Source: Siderastrea radians (lineage: Eukaryota > Cnidaria > Anthozoa > Scleractinia > Rhizangiidae). Taken from it: 64,000 nucleotides of DNA. Location of the stretch: NCBI GenBank assembly GCA_964017195.1, contig OZ024894.1, forward strand, positions 4,110,847-4,174,846. Reading direction: 5' to 3'. A model generated the notes under the pieces. The model did not search any database and was not told the DNA's origin. It was given only the letters and a program-made list of their open reading frames with translations. Both the position numbers and the translations under genes were made by a program. This document shows, one piece after another, positions 55,215 through 64,000 of the stretch (position 1 is the stretch's first letter; every line of letters starts with the position of its first letter).

Positions 55215-55384
55215 ATATTTCGTAATAAATGTGAACGACAAAACCATTTGAAGCCCGCTATTCGTGCAGGATGAAGAACAAATATAAAGAACAGGGGGAA
55301 AAGGAAAACAACCATTACTACAAAACAATCTGATAACTATACTAAAAGACAAGAAACTAAAAGCCTCCAAAATTATTTTTCTAG

Positions 55385-55750
55385 GATGTTCAAACTACAG
55401 GATCCTGAGTGAGTCTGACCGAGAGAAAGATTTCTTTAACAGAAACGTTGTGAAATGTGACAGTCGTTTGCCTAGGGCCTGGTACAGGTTCATGGGAGCT
55501 GCGGGCCAGCAGATGGCTACTAAATGTGTTCCTATGTATCACTGTGGTACAATTGTGCCTGTGTGGCTTAATGGCGCACATCCTACAGTGGCTCAAGGGA
55601 TTGTCGCGCGCAGAGTGTGTTTCCATTGGCGCCGTGCCTGTTGTCGTCGGTCTCGTTTCATCCGTGTGCAAAATTGCGGTGCATTCTTCGTGTACCAGTT
55701 GTCAGCAACACCCGGCTGCAGTATGCGTTACTGTGGGGATAATAGGCTAG
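55385..55750 (+). CDS. D8C domain exon, copy 2
   Basis: 366 nt, phase 1-1, acceptor ttatttttctag, donor gtaggg. It matches copy 1 at nearly every residue; differences include SES for SEF near the start, Asn for Ser in NRN, GI for GT, and RACCRR for HACCRW. All ten Cys and the WYRF, WLNG and FFVYQL motifs are kept, so both copies look functional. Flanking homology covers about 49371-49845 and 55376-55850. Confidence 0.85.
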
Positions 55751-55934
55751 GTAGGGCGTTAAACTATTTCTAGAAACATTTGGAAGACGTCTTTCTCGAA
55801 TAGCTTGCTATTTTGAGATCTAAGCCAAATAAGACAATTCAACTTTGGAAAGTATTTCGTTAGTAGGAATTCTCCAAATTACCAACGATTTTATCGCAGA
55901 ACAAAACAAGCATTGTAAGTTCGATTGTTTCAGC

Positions 55935-55970
55935 TGATGCGGGAGCTCAGTGGTAGAGATGCTGCATTAT
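55935..55970 (+). other. tRNA-like A-box remnant
   Basis: The sequence gggagctcagtggtagagat resembles the 5' part of a tRNA-derived SINE. No B box follows, so it is a fragment at best. Confidence 0.25.
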
Positions 55971-56765
55971 ATAAAGTAGTGGTAAGATAACGTGTCGTCT
56001 GATCGGCTGGCTTGGCTGCAGTGTTTTCAAGAGCCTATGTCACGTCGGCTTTCACCTTATCGTCTAGTTCGTAGTTAATTATATTTTACAAGTTGTAAAA
56101 GTAAATGTTCAGAAATCGTGTGGTAAATGCTTCCTTTCAAAAGAAGTATAGCCGTATCACTGATTACATTGGTAACAGCACAGTTTTTTGATTATGTGAT
56201 CAGAGAGTGTATAGGTAGTATTTTAACGTTTAATGCAACCTATCAACAACCTACCTGATTACTGAATAAGAAACGATGCCATGACGTTGGCCCTACTGGA
56301 AAATTAAAATTTGCATTTTTGCACTTATAAAATTTCAATTTTGGCCCACCCAGAGACCCTTCCTGTACCCATTGAAAAAAAAAAGCACTTAGAGCCCCAA
56401 CGAAAAGTGTTTTAAAACGAACCAGACAAAGTGTAATTCACATACAGGATTTGAAGCAAATCTACAATATGACGTACCGCTTTGGGATATGGCGATATTA
56501 CGGAGACAGCCACTTGAATTTATTCGGTTAAACAGTAGTTAGATAACGTGCCGTCTGATCAGCTGGCTTGGCTGCAGTGTTTTCAAGTGACTATGTCAGT
56601 CCGGCTTTCACTTTACCATCTAGTTTTAATTTTACAAGATGTTTTGTAAAATGCTTCCTCCCAAAAGCATATCACTGATTGGTAACAGAACATTTTACTA
56701 ATTATTTGATCACTTTTTTTAAATATGTATTTTCAGACTTACAATGTTTCTTGTAACGTTTTCAG

Positions 56766-56798
56766 CACCCACCAAGCCTCCAACTCCAGGTCCTTTAG
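56766..56798 (+). CDS. Pro/Thr linker mini-exon 2
   Basis: 33 nt, phase 1-1, acceptor gttttcag, donor gtgagc, same peptide as mini-exon 1 (APTKPPTPGPLG after splicing). No further D8C exon follows within the window, so the next module must lie downstream or has been lost. Confidence 0.65.
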   Translation, partial: HPPSLQLQVL

Positions 56799-56892
56799 GT
56801 GAGCGATAAACTTGAAATGAATCCTTCCCTCCTCCTCCCCCCCACAAACATACTCTCCCCTGCCCCTACCCCACTATACAAGGTGATCATTA

Positions 56893-56938
56893 CCATCATC
56901 ATAATCATCATCATCATCTCATCATCACCACCACCACG

Positions 56939-56970
<32 letters not shown>

Positions 56971-56979
56971 CAACAACAA
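56893..56979. repeat. Compound microsatellite, second copy
   Basis: Duplicate of the cluster at 55127 with different run lengths and a gac interruption. Confidence 0.9.
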
Positions 56980-57035
56980 TATTTCGTAATAAATGTGAAC
57001 GACAAAACCATTTGAAGCCCGCTATTCGTGCAGGA

Positions 57036-58164
57036 CAGGAGCCCATTATCGGGAACGTGCAACTGCCCTTTATTTGTGTCACGGCGTTTTTACAGACCAG
57101 TTTATTTTTAGACTGAAATTCCCACAAATTCACATTCCCGGAGGAGCCTTGCTAACCACTCATAAGCTTCGCAAATAATTTTTCAGCCTTGCGTTATGCT
57201 TTGCGTTACCGAATTGGGTATTTTAGAAGAAAGGACGATCTATGGCCACTATTTTTAGCTCGCAGTTGCTATAGCAACTGAGAACTATTGGGGCTGTCCT
57301 GGCGTCGTGTGGAGTTACGTTAACTCTTTGGCGACAAGCTCACAAAGCCATTCAAAGTAGAATCCTTCGAAGTGTATAAATAGGTAAGTTTTGACGGGCT
57401 CTTAACCAAGTTTTGCGCTGTCTCTGTGGATGAAGAATTAATCGGAGTGTTTGGATCCTCGAAAATACCGTAGATTTTGATTTGCAAAGACAGTGCAGGA
57501 AGGAATCGGAAGGAAATGTTTACTCAGGTGCTTGTAAGGACTCGTTGGTCTTCAATGTAGGTTGGCGTTCGCCAGCGGGTTAGGAACAGCTGGACGAGGA
57601 AAGAAATTGGTTGTTAAGTTTAGTTGCTGTCGAAAAGATTGCAAAGAAGTCTTTGTGTTTTGATGTTTCTGATCTACAAGTGCAAACATTTCTTTATGCA
57701 TAAGTTGACTGGGGGAGATAATTGGTCATAATTAATAAATTGTGTACGTTTTCATTTGGTACGGGTTTAAGTTATAAACTATCAAAAATCATCCGCATCT
57801 TACAGATGGTCAAGGCTTTATTTACAGCTTTCAGTTTGAGTTTTATGCGGTTTACTTTGAGCTGAAAAATATGTTGCTCGGAATTATCGGCCAGTCAGGA
57901 TTTCCCCCGTACTCGCATTTAATTAAAAATTCCATGCATCATTGCCAGAAGAGTCCTGACTCTTTCCCGTTATTGAGCTCTCCAGAATTGGCCATTATTG
58001 AAGTGTCTTTGGTTTCTGTAGTTCATGTCAGTTTAATTTCGTAGTTCCCACAGTTGAATGTATTCGTAGTTATGACATTGATCTGACGATTTAACTCGTT
58101 ATTCTGAACTTCCCAAATGAGGTTTGTTCATTGATGATCACCAGAAGGATTCTTGAAATCCTTC
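57036..58164. other. Intergenic or intronic, no gene seen
   Basis: Contains an 18-bp perfect palindrome cagttgctatagcaactg at 57263 and a TATA-box-like tataaatag at 57375. These could belong to a promoter for sequence to the right, but no gene start follows that I can support. The rest is unique AT-rich sequence. Confidence 0.35.
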
Positions 58165-58346
58165 AGTAGTAGATAGAGAGTCAGACAAATACCACCTGAT
58201 TCTCAGCGGTTTATTTCCGAATTTTAAACCCCCCATCATAATAAACAAGCTCCCTTTGCTCGCTTGTTTATTATGTGGGAGCTTTAAAATTCGGAAATAA
58301 ACCGCTGAGAATCAGATAGTATTTGTCTGACTCTCTATCTACTACT
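58165..58346. repeat. 182-bp near-perfect palindrome (hairpin MITE)
   Basis: Arms agtagatagagagtcagaca and ttctcagcggtttatttccg are repeated in reverse on the right side; the loop also contains an inverted ataataaacaagc / gcttgtttattat. No clear target duplication. It lies 110 bp upstream of the ORF at 58459. Confidence 0.8.
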
Positions 58347-58458
58347 TATAACATGAAATAAACCACCCAGCATAAAAAAGAAGAAATATTAAAACGAAAT
58401 ATAACCGAAAACACACACAAAAAAAATTTATAATCAATTAGATATTTGTGATTCAAAT

Positions 58459-58815
58459 TTGATGGCTGCCGGATTCAACAAATGTCAGGTTATTGAAGCA
58501 ATTCAAAACTTACCACTAGAGTTACGTGAGATAATTTGCAAACATTACCTCACCATAAAACTGAAAGAGCGAGAGGCTTTGGGTTGGAACCTAGTTCACA
58601 ATGAGCTTTCAATACAACCTTTCTGTCCTGAAATGGAGCGGCTTGTACATATTATAGTGTGTGTAGCCTATATACATTGTTGTTGTGGAGGGTGTTGTTA
58701 CCCTTGTTATAAACAAGAAGAAATCTTACATGAAATAACCATCTCTGTCCCGATCTATGATATAACTCTAGTTAAGTATTGCACTGATATATGGGAAGAG
58801 GACCACATTCCCTAA
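58459..58815 (+). CDS. Uncharacterised 118-aa Cys-rich ORF, probably mobile-element encoded
   Basis: 118 codons, starting MMAAGFNKCQVIEAIQ. The first 50 residues look helical and charged (NLPLELREIICKHYLTIKL). Residues about 72-85 form a Cys cluster (HCCCGGCCYPCYK) that could bind zinc. The composition is that of a real protein rather than a chance ORF. A convergent ORF lies 230 bp downstream. I recall similar short proteins encoded by repeats in corals and anemones but cannot name a family. Confidence 0.5.
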   Translation: MMAAGFNKCQVIEAIQNLPLELREIICKHYLTIKLKEREALGWNLVHNELSIQPFCPEMERLVHIIVCVAYIHCCCGGCCYPCYKQEEILHEITISVPIYDITLVKYCTDIWEEDHIP

Positions 58816-59044
58816 GTTGTGTTTACGGAGCGTGACTTCGCAGTTCGGTGAAACCCACAGACAATGACGTAATTTATATTCTCATACAAGCCTGAAGGGA
58901 AACCCCCTTAGCAACTCAAGCTTGAAAAAACACAGTGCGACTTCTTAAATCACTCATCCTGAAAAATAACTCTTGGTCTTAAAAATTTTCAAGCCTTCAG
59001 GAATGCAGACGCTATTGTTTAACTATATTGGTGGTCTCTGTTGC

Positions 59045-59356
59045 TTACATTAATTCATAATCAAAATATTCATTTCCGTCAGCAGACGTTTTGAGACCTA
59101 TTTTATAAACAAATTGATAAGGTTCATCTTCAAGATCTTCAGCAAGGCGATTAGGGGCCCATACAAGAAATTCATCTCCACATTTTGTTTTTAAAGTTAA
59201 AATAGCTGAAATCCCAAATTTACTTTCCCGGTGTGAAACTTTTTTAATTTTGTATACATCGTCTGAAATATTTCTCCATTTTAAGATTTCACTTCTTTTA
59301 AAGCTTTCTTTAGTTGGCCATTCTTCTGAGATCTCTTGTAGATCTGAATATACCAC
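59045..59356 (-). CDS. Uncharacterised 103-aa ORF, possible OB-fold protein
   Basis: 103 codons on the minus strand. The core has beta-rich segments YKIKKV, SKFGISAILTLKTKCGDEF and VWAPNRLAEDL. This pattern (KFG, strand, then a VWAP-R-L motif) recalls small OB-fold-like proteins in DNA viruses and mobile elements; that likeness is from memory. It faces the ORF at 58459, as in compact elements with two convergent transcripts. The start is ATG at 59356; an upstream in-frame extension is not evident. Confidence 0.45.
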   Translation of the reverse strand: MVYSDLQEISEEWPTKESFKRSEILKWRNISDDVYKIKKVSHRESKFGISAILTLKTKCGDEFLVWAPNRLAEDLEDEPYQFVYKIGLKTSADGNEYFDYELM

Positions 59357-59700
59357 AGGTGTCCCAAACTCACGATTCGAGAAATCGATCGAACAAATGA
59401 TTTATGTAAGCGTATGAGTGATTTATGTAAGCGTATCGAGTGGTACGTGACTAGTTGAAGTGCGCGGTGTTGTGTTACAATTTAGGCCGTTGGAAATTTG
59501 AGCGCTCTATAAGACTTTGTATGGAGTTTAAAATAACATGGAATAAAAGCGCTCGACGAAATAAAATTTTACCTTCTTTTCAATAAAATAAAGAAAATGT
59601 ACTCACCTTTCTTGATTTCTGTTGTCCTTTTGGGCTATTTCATCGCTTTTGGGGGTTTTGAGGTTTTTGTCGTAGCCTTCATAAGACGAAGTCAAGGCTG
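59357..59700. other. Spacer between convergent ORFs and foldback repeat
   Basis: Includes a direct repeat of about 19 bp (gatttatgtaagcgtat) at 59399 and 59421. No gene seen. Confidence 0.35.
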
Positions 59701-60070
59701 GACAGAGCCATTTCGAACGAGCCGTGCCGCGAGGCCGTTTTCTCGCCAAAATTCGAATCCGCGGCTTGATTTTCCCTTCCGACGGAAAGAAGGAAAGTTC
59801 ATTTTTCTCCTCGTCTGGTCAGCTTGGAAAAAACTTCATCCTTTCCGCTCCAATTTGAACGATTTATGCATCACTACTGGAGCTTTCAGCTTTCCTGAGC
59901 ACCTTGTTCCCGTCTTTTCGACTACGGCACGGTTGGAAATCAAACTTTGCGACCGCTGCAGCGTGACAACTGCGACTGACCGGACGGGTGCACAGTCAAA
60001 ATTTCCCATTAAAAATCTTACTCTTTCCCCGCGTCCCCACGGGAGCATTTCGACGCCCTTTGTAATGTAA
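59597..60070 (+). CDS. 157-codon ORF reaching into left foldback arm, doubtful
   Basis: Begins MYSPFLISVVLLGYF, a hydrophobic N-terminus, and continues into the repeat arm. The right arm encodes the same ORF from GWTEPF-equivalent onward on the minus strand (61672-62058), without the hydrophobic start. No domain recognised. The open frame is kept in both arms, but the near-identity of the arms alone could explain that. Confidence 0.25.
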   Translation: MYSPFLISVVLLGYFIAFGGFEVFVVAFIRRSQGWTEPFRTSRAARPFSRQNSNPRLDFPFRRKEGKFIFLLVWSAWKKLHPFRSNLNDLCITTGAFSFPEHLVPVFSTTARLEIKLCDRCSVTTATDRTGAQSKFPIKNLTLSPRPHGSISTPFVM

Positions 60071-60902
60071 GACCAATCGCGTGACAGATAAAGCGAAAAC
60101 AGGAAAATCGATTCAAAAACCGTTTCTTTGCGCTCGGAAATTGTTTGTAACCTACTCTTCATGCAATGGATATACATTATTTTCTGTTGAAATGGACATA
60201 AGTTGTCATTGTCATTCTTTGTCATGTTTTATTTACTAAATGCGTCGGCCTGTTGTAATTATTGATGCTAGCACGCCGCAATGGAAATCCCTGGCTCGCT
60301 GTCATTTTGTGCATTAACGTTAGAAATTGCTTTTTTATGCAGTTTTCACAGGAAGTCCCGGTAAATGCCCGGGTTGATGGTAAGCTGACGATTCTAAAGC
60401 CTCGTTGTTTGCGATTTATTATTATCTGAACGGTTTACATCAATTAAAGGTGAGAAAAATCGTCTCGCGAACTCATATCCGTTTCTTTGCGCCGTGTTTG
60501 TAATTACTCTGCGATGGATATACAGTATCTCACTTTATATCGACATTAATTGTCATCATTTGTCTCTTTTCTATTTGGAAAATGCGTCGGTATATTGCCA
60601 TTTTTGCCGCAAGTGGGATTGGTAATACTTAGTTTGTTATCATTTTAAGCATCCAAAATAGAAATTGCTACTTTTTAATGAAGTTTTTCACAGGAACTTC
60701 CCGGAAATGGTTAATTGTTTTGGTATTTCGACTTGCCGTTTTACGGTGGTAATCGTAAAGCTCTATTGTTATCAGAACGGGTTACATCAATTAGAGGTGA
60801 GAAAATTTAGGTGCAAACTAAACCTCAAACATTTCGTGGCAATCAGAACACAAACTTCGGATCAGGGAAAATTTTGCCTTCAATTTCTATTTAATGGTTG
60901 TC

Positions 60903-61199
60903 AGTGGTAGTCGAAAAATGTAAGGGTCAACACTACAATGAGCGTTTTAACACCAGGTCAAGCACAGATTGTGAGTGTGGCTTCTAGAGGCCATAACTTA
61001 CCAATGCACAGTACACGCAATTCATACACAGTACACGCAATTCCGCTTGAACAGACCACTGCCACCTTCAAACCAACGGCATTAAGATTTGATATGATCT
61101 CTTCAACCACAGTCAACTTTCCAGTTCCAGCCTGGCCAGTAATTAGAAGTCTCTAGAACCCACAGTGGTAGTCGAAAAATGTAACGGTCAACACAACAA
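60903..61199. repeat. 36-bp direct repeat flanking the helicase fragment
   Basis: Copies at 60903-60938 and 61164-61199 (agtggtagtcgaaaaatgta, then aggg or acgg, tcaacac) differ at two or three positions. They bracket 60939-61163, as if that segment was inserted with a long target duplication or by template switching. Confidence 0.7.
60958..61152 (-). pseudogene. Fragment of a PIF1-like helicase (P-loop region)
   Basis: 64 codons between stops, with no start. It reads RLLITGQAGTGKLTVVEE, a Walker A motif (GxAGTGK) preceded by a beta strand, then a helix and VGLKVAVVCSSGIACTVYE. Walker A followed about 30 residues later by VAVVCSSGIA is characteristic of PIF1-family superfamily 1B helicases, including those carried by mobile elements. 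The usual Ser/Thr after GTGK is Leu here, so even this motif is damaged. After VYE the likeness ends. It is only about a tenth of a PIF1 protein, so it cannot work alone. Confidence 0.65.
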
Positions 61200-62041
61200 G
61201 ATATAAAGTGAGATACTGTAGATCCATCGCAGAGTAATTACAAACACGGCGCAAAGAAACGGATATGAGTTCGCGAGACGATTTTTCTCACCTTTAATTG
61301 ATGTAAACCGTTCAGATAATAATAAATCGCAAACAACGAGGCTTTAGAATCGTCAGCTTACCATCAACCCGGGCATTTACCGGGACTTCCTGTGAAAACT
61401 GCATAAAAAAGCAATTTCTAACGTTAATGCACAAAATGACAGCGAGCCAGGGATTTCCATTGCGGCGTGCTAGCATCAATAATTACAACAGGCCGACGCA
61501 TTTAGCAAATAAAACATGACAAAGCATGACAATGACAACTTATGTCCATTTAAACAGAAAATAATGTATATCCATTGCATGAAGAGTAGATTACAAACAA
61601 TTTCCGAGCGCAAAGAAACGGTTTTTGAATTCGATTTTCCTGTTTTCGCTTTATCTGTCACGCGATTGGTCTTACATTACAAAGGGCGTCGAAATGCTCC
61701 CGTGGGGTCGTGGGGAAAGAGTAAGATTTTTAATGGGAAATTTTGACTGTGCACCCGTCCGGTCAGTCGCAGTTGTCACGCTGCAGTGGTCGCAAAGTTT
61801 GATTTCCAACTGTGCCGTAGTCGAAAAGACGGGAACAAGGTGCTCAGGAAAGCTGAAAGCTCCAGTAGTGATGCATAAATCGTTCGAATTGGAGCGGAAA
61901 GGATGAAGTTTTTTCCAAGCTGACCAGACGAGGAGAAAAATGAACTTTCCTTCTTTCCGTCGGAAGGGAAAATCAAGCCGCGGATTCGAATTTTGGCGAG
62001 AAAACGGCCTCGCGGCACGGCTCGTTCGAAATGGCTCTGTC

Positions 62042-63150
62042 ACTGCATGAAATAACAAATATAAGGTGGTATAATGCGTCCGTATACATAACGTATACGG
62101 AAAGAGATACTGAAGTATAAGGACATCGATGTATAAGGACTGTGCAATGAACAGTATACGCTTGATTCCTTACACTAGTGTATACTACAGCTTACACATA
62201 ACCGTACACTAAGTGTTAGGGCATCGTATATTCCTTGTTTTACCAAGTGTCTAAACCTTTTAATTCACCAGTCTACTATTGATAAATATAATTTAGACGT
62301 GGTAAATTACTGAATGGTATTTTTCGCTATAACTTTTGTGATTGTTTTGTCCGGACACAAGGGCATACTGTTTCGTACACCCTTGTATCCTGCAAATTCC
62401 CTCCTTTGACAAGCATTATAATGCAGGAAATTTACGGCGAATCTGGGGCTACTGAACATATTTTTACCCTTAAACGCAACCGAAGCCTATTTTTTTCTGT
62501 AACATTTTTGACAATTCTGTCCGGTCACAAGTGTATACCAGAGTATTTACTAGGCACCTTTAACGTTCTTTACGCATCTTTACCCACAGCTCTTTGCGTT
62601 CTTTACGATTATTTATTCTTCTTTACACGCAATTCCTAGATATAATTTCCACTGAATAAATTGTTTGCGGAAGAACAAAAAGAAATAAAACATTTCCGCC
62701 CTTACGCTCGTCAACGATTTTCCTGCTGTATTTTGACCGACTTTGCTGTGAACATCTACAGTAACTTTACGCCTCTTTATATCTGTTTACGCGTCTTTAC
62801 GCACTTCTCTGTACGTTCGTTACGATTCGTTAACCTTCTTTACGTGTAATTTATCTTCTAACGTAGAAAACATCAAGAAAAGCGTTGATTTTTTTTGCAA
62901 ATGCAAGCCGTACGTACTGTAGTTCATGTGCTGCCTTTTCTTTTCTTGTTTACACAGGTAAATTTGCGTCTGTATCCACTCAGAAAGTACTTTTATCCGA
63001 GCCACTATCCTTCCTTTTGAAAAGTATTCAGGGCTTTTTGTGTGTGCAAGTATTAAACTAGTCAGGGAGAAAGTGAGTTCCTTTGAATCTGTGCGTAAAC
63101 GCCTTGAACTGCGCATAATGGCAAAAAAATGCGTTGAATCCGTAAAAAAG
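62042..63150. repeat. AT-rich sequence with repeated CTTTACG motifs, no gene seen
   Basis: Between about 62555 and 62850 the motif ctttacg or tttacgc recurs at short irregular spacing (for example 62569, 62602, 62619, 62697, 62763, 62786, 62796, 62838). A few tgtccgg-acaag motifs occur at 62348 and 62517. It may be a degenerate satellite. Short ORFs are unconvincing. Confidence 0.4.
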
Positions 63151-63152
63151 TA

Positions 63153-63308
63153 CAGCGGAACCTCGATTTAACGAAGTACCATGGGACTCGGGAAATTGGT
63201 TCGGTATATTGAGGTTTTGTTATATCGAGGTTCTTTTCCATACATTACACTATTACTGGGCTGAAAAATATCGTTTATACCGAGGACTTCGTTACAGCCG
63301 TTCCACTG
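63153..63308. mobile_element. 156-bp pogo/Tigger-like MITE
   Basis: Ends cagcggaacctcgatttaac and (reversed) cagtggaacggctgtaacga with TA on both sides (63151-63152, 63309-63310). CAGTGGAACCTCG termini and a TA target are characteristic of pogo/Tigger elements of the Tc1/mariner superfamily. No transposase. Confidence 0.75.
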
Positions 63309-63310
63309 TA

Positions 63311-64000
63311 TGCTTTCTTCCATTCCCCACAGCGCGCCTTCATGGGAACGGGAAACGAGGTGACACGGTGGATTTGATCAGCGGTTTCCGTGTTAGCGTC
63401 AATTGTAGCGTCCATTTCAGGAGGGAGTGATAAACTTAGGTCTGGGCACTAGTGCCGGTATTGGCGAACGAAAATCCGAGGTGTCGGGCCATCGTGACGT
63501 CACAAATAAGTCAGTCCGGGAAATTCAAAGGAAAGTTAACAAATGGCTTCCTTGCAAATGTTTACCGTCCAGTTTCTGCAAAAGAACAGATCAAAACGAT
63601 GAAAGAAGAAAAGGTATGCTGCATGCTATAACATAAAAAGTATTCTTAATGCAATTTGGTCCTCAAAACAAAATAACAAATTGGCGATAAGACTCAAAAA
63701 TTTCACGAACGCTTTGGTCGATCGATTGAAATCGTGATCAAGATCACCTTTCAGAAGCTGTATCTCACAAACCCTAAGGTGTGTCGCTTGGAGACAAAAA
63801 CATAACTTTTATATGTATAAACTCTTTCCAATTTTAGGAAAGTAAATTTTCCTAACCATTTCATTAAAATGATCAGTGGCTTTAAACATCATTAAAATGC
63901 GGAGAAGAATACTCCAATGCAAAGAAACGTTTACTGTGAATTCATGTGCTTGCTTCAAAGTTAATAATAGGCCACAGCAATTGCTTACTTTGCTAAACTA
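63311..64000. other. Right end of window, no gene seen
   Basis: A perfect CRE-like octamer tgacgtca lies at 63495. ORFs at 63209-63430 and 63427-63636 are short, overlap the MITE or each other, and show no domain. Confidence 0.35.

Larger units (their letters stand above)
54543..57035 (+). repeat. Segmental duplication carrying linker exons
   Basis: 54543-55271 and 56308-57035 are nearly identical direct copies, 1765 bp apart. Both contain a 33-nt exon and the same microsatellite cluster. An older, more diverged copy of part of the segment (ggcttggctgcagtgttttc) lies at 55976-56205 without the exon. Together with the two D8C exons this shows stepwise duplication of a linker-plus-D8C cassette. 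Confidence 0.85.
59701..62041. repeat. Long inverted repeat with 840-bp arms
   Basis: The left arm 59701-60540 matches the reverse complement of the right arm 61201-62041 with few differences. Landmarks: gagccatttcgaacgagccg / cggctcgttcgaaatggctc outside and tacagtatctcactttatat / atataaagtgagatactgta inside. The 660-bp spacer contains a diverged repeat of part of the arm and a helicase fragment. A foldback-type transposon is the simplest reading. Confidence 0.85.

Noticed and set aside
55028..55315. ORFs over the triplet repeats (also 56795-57133)
   Set aside because: Poly-Val, poly-Gly and poly-Pro translations of microsatellites in an intron.
57375..57383. TATA box of a new gene
   Set aside because: The motif is perfect, but no initiator, coding exon or splice pattern follows that I can support.

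Overview
The window looks like nuclear DNA of an animal, most likely a cnidarian and probably a stony coral. It is AT-rich, has GT-AG introns with long non-coding stretches, and is crowded with short palindromic and inverted-repeat transposons. The protein domains (tandem EGF plus a uromodulin/OIT3-type D8C domain) fit secreted or membrane glycoproteins of corals and anemones. The organism is an inference; nothing in the window names a species.

Bases 1-48986 hold one very large array of EGF-like exons on the plus strand. I find 58 exon copies, normally 129 nt (43 codons), each starting and ending in phase 1, so any exon can be skipped or duplicated without breaking the frame. Forty-one look usable (AG acceptor, GT or GC donor, open frame). 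Seventeen are damaged by lost acceptors, 1-nt deletions, truncation, a transposon or a stop codon. Exons and introns together form higher-order repeats: about 2.09 kb per unit at 11694-18107 (three exons per unit, nearly identical copies) and about 2.14 kb per unit at 21287-46718 (two live exons plus one dead exon per unit). The edges and the 18-21 kb block are older and more diverged.

Transposons interrupt the array: a palindromic MITE inside an EGF exon (19098-19244), a 6.7 kb composite insertion flanked by AATAG repeats (34511-41222) that carries a nested element and a 46-bp minisatellite, and a 511-bp TA-flanked element (47256-47766).

After the array the same gene appears to continue with a D8C-domain exon (49380-49745), a 33-nt Pro/Thr linker exon (54999-55031), a second D8C exon (55385-55750) and a second linker exon (56766-56798), all phase 1. 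Neither the start nor the end of the gene is in the window. The predicted product is a long extracellular rod of EGF modules joined by Thr/Pro-rich linkers, followed by D8C modules.

Bases 49853-54079 (inside the intron after the first D8C exon) and 59701-62041 hold two long inverted repeats. The second encloses a fragment of a PIF1-like helicase. Between them, at 58.4-59.4 kb, are two convergent ORFs likely belonging to a mobile element. The last 2 kb contain a pogo/Tigger-like MITE and no gene I can support.
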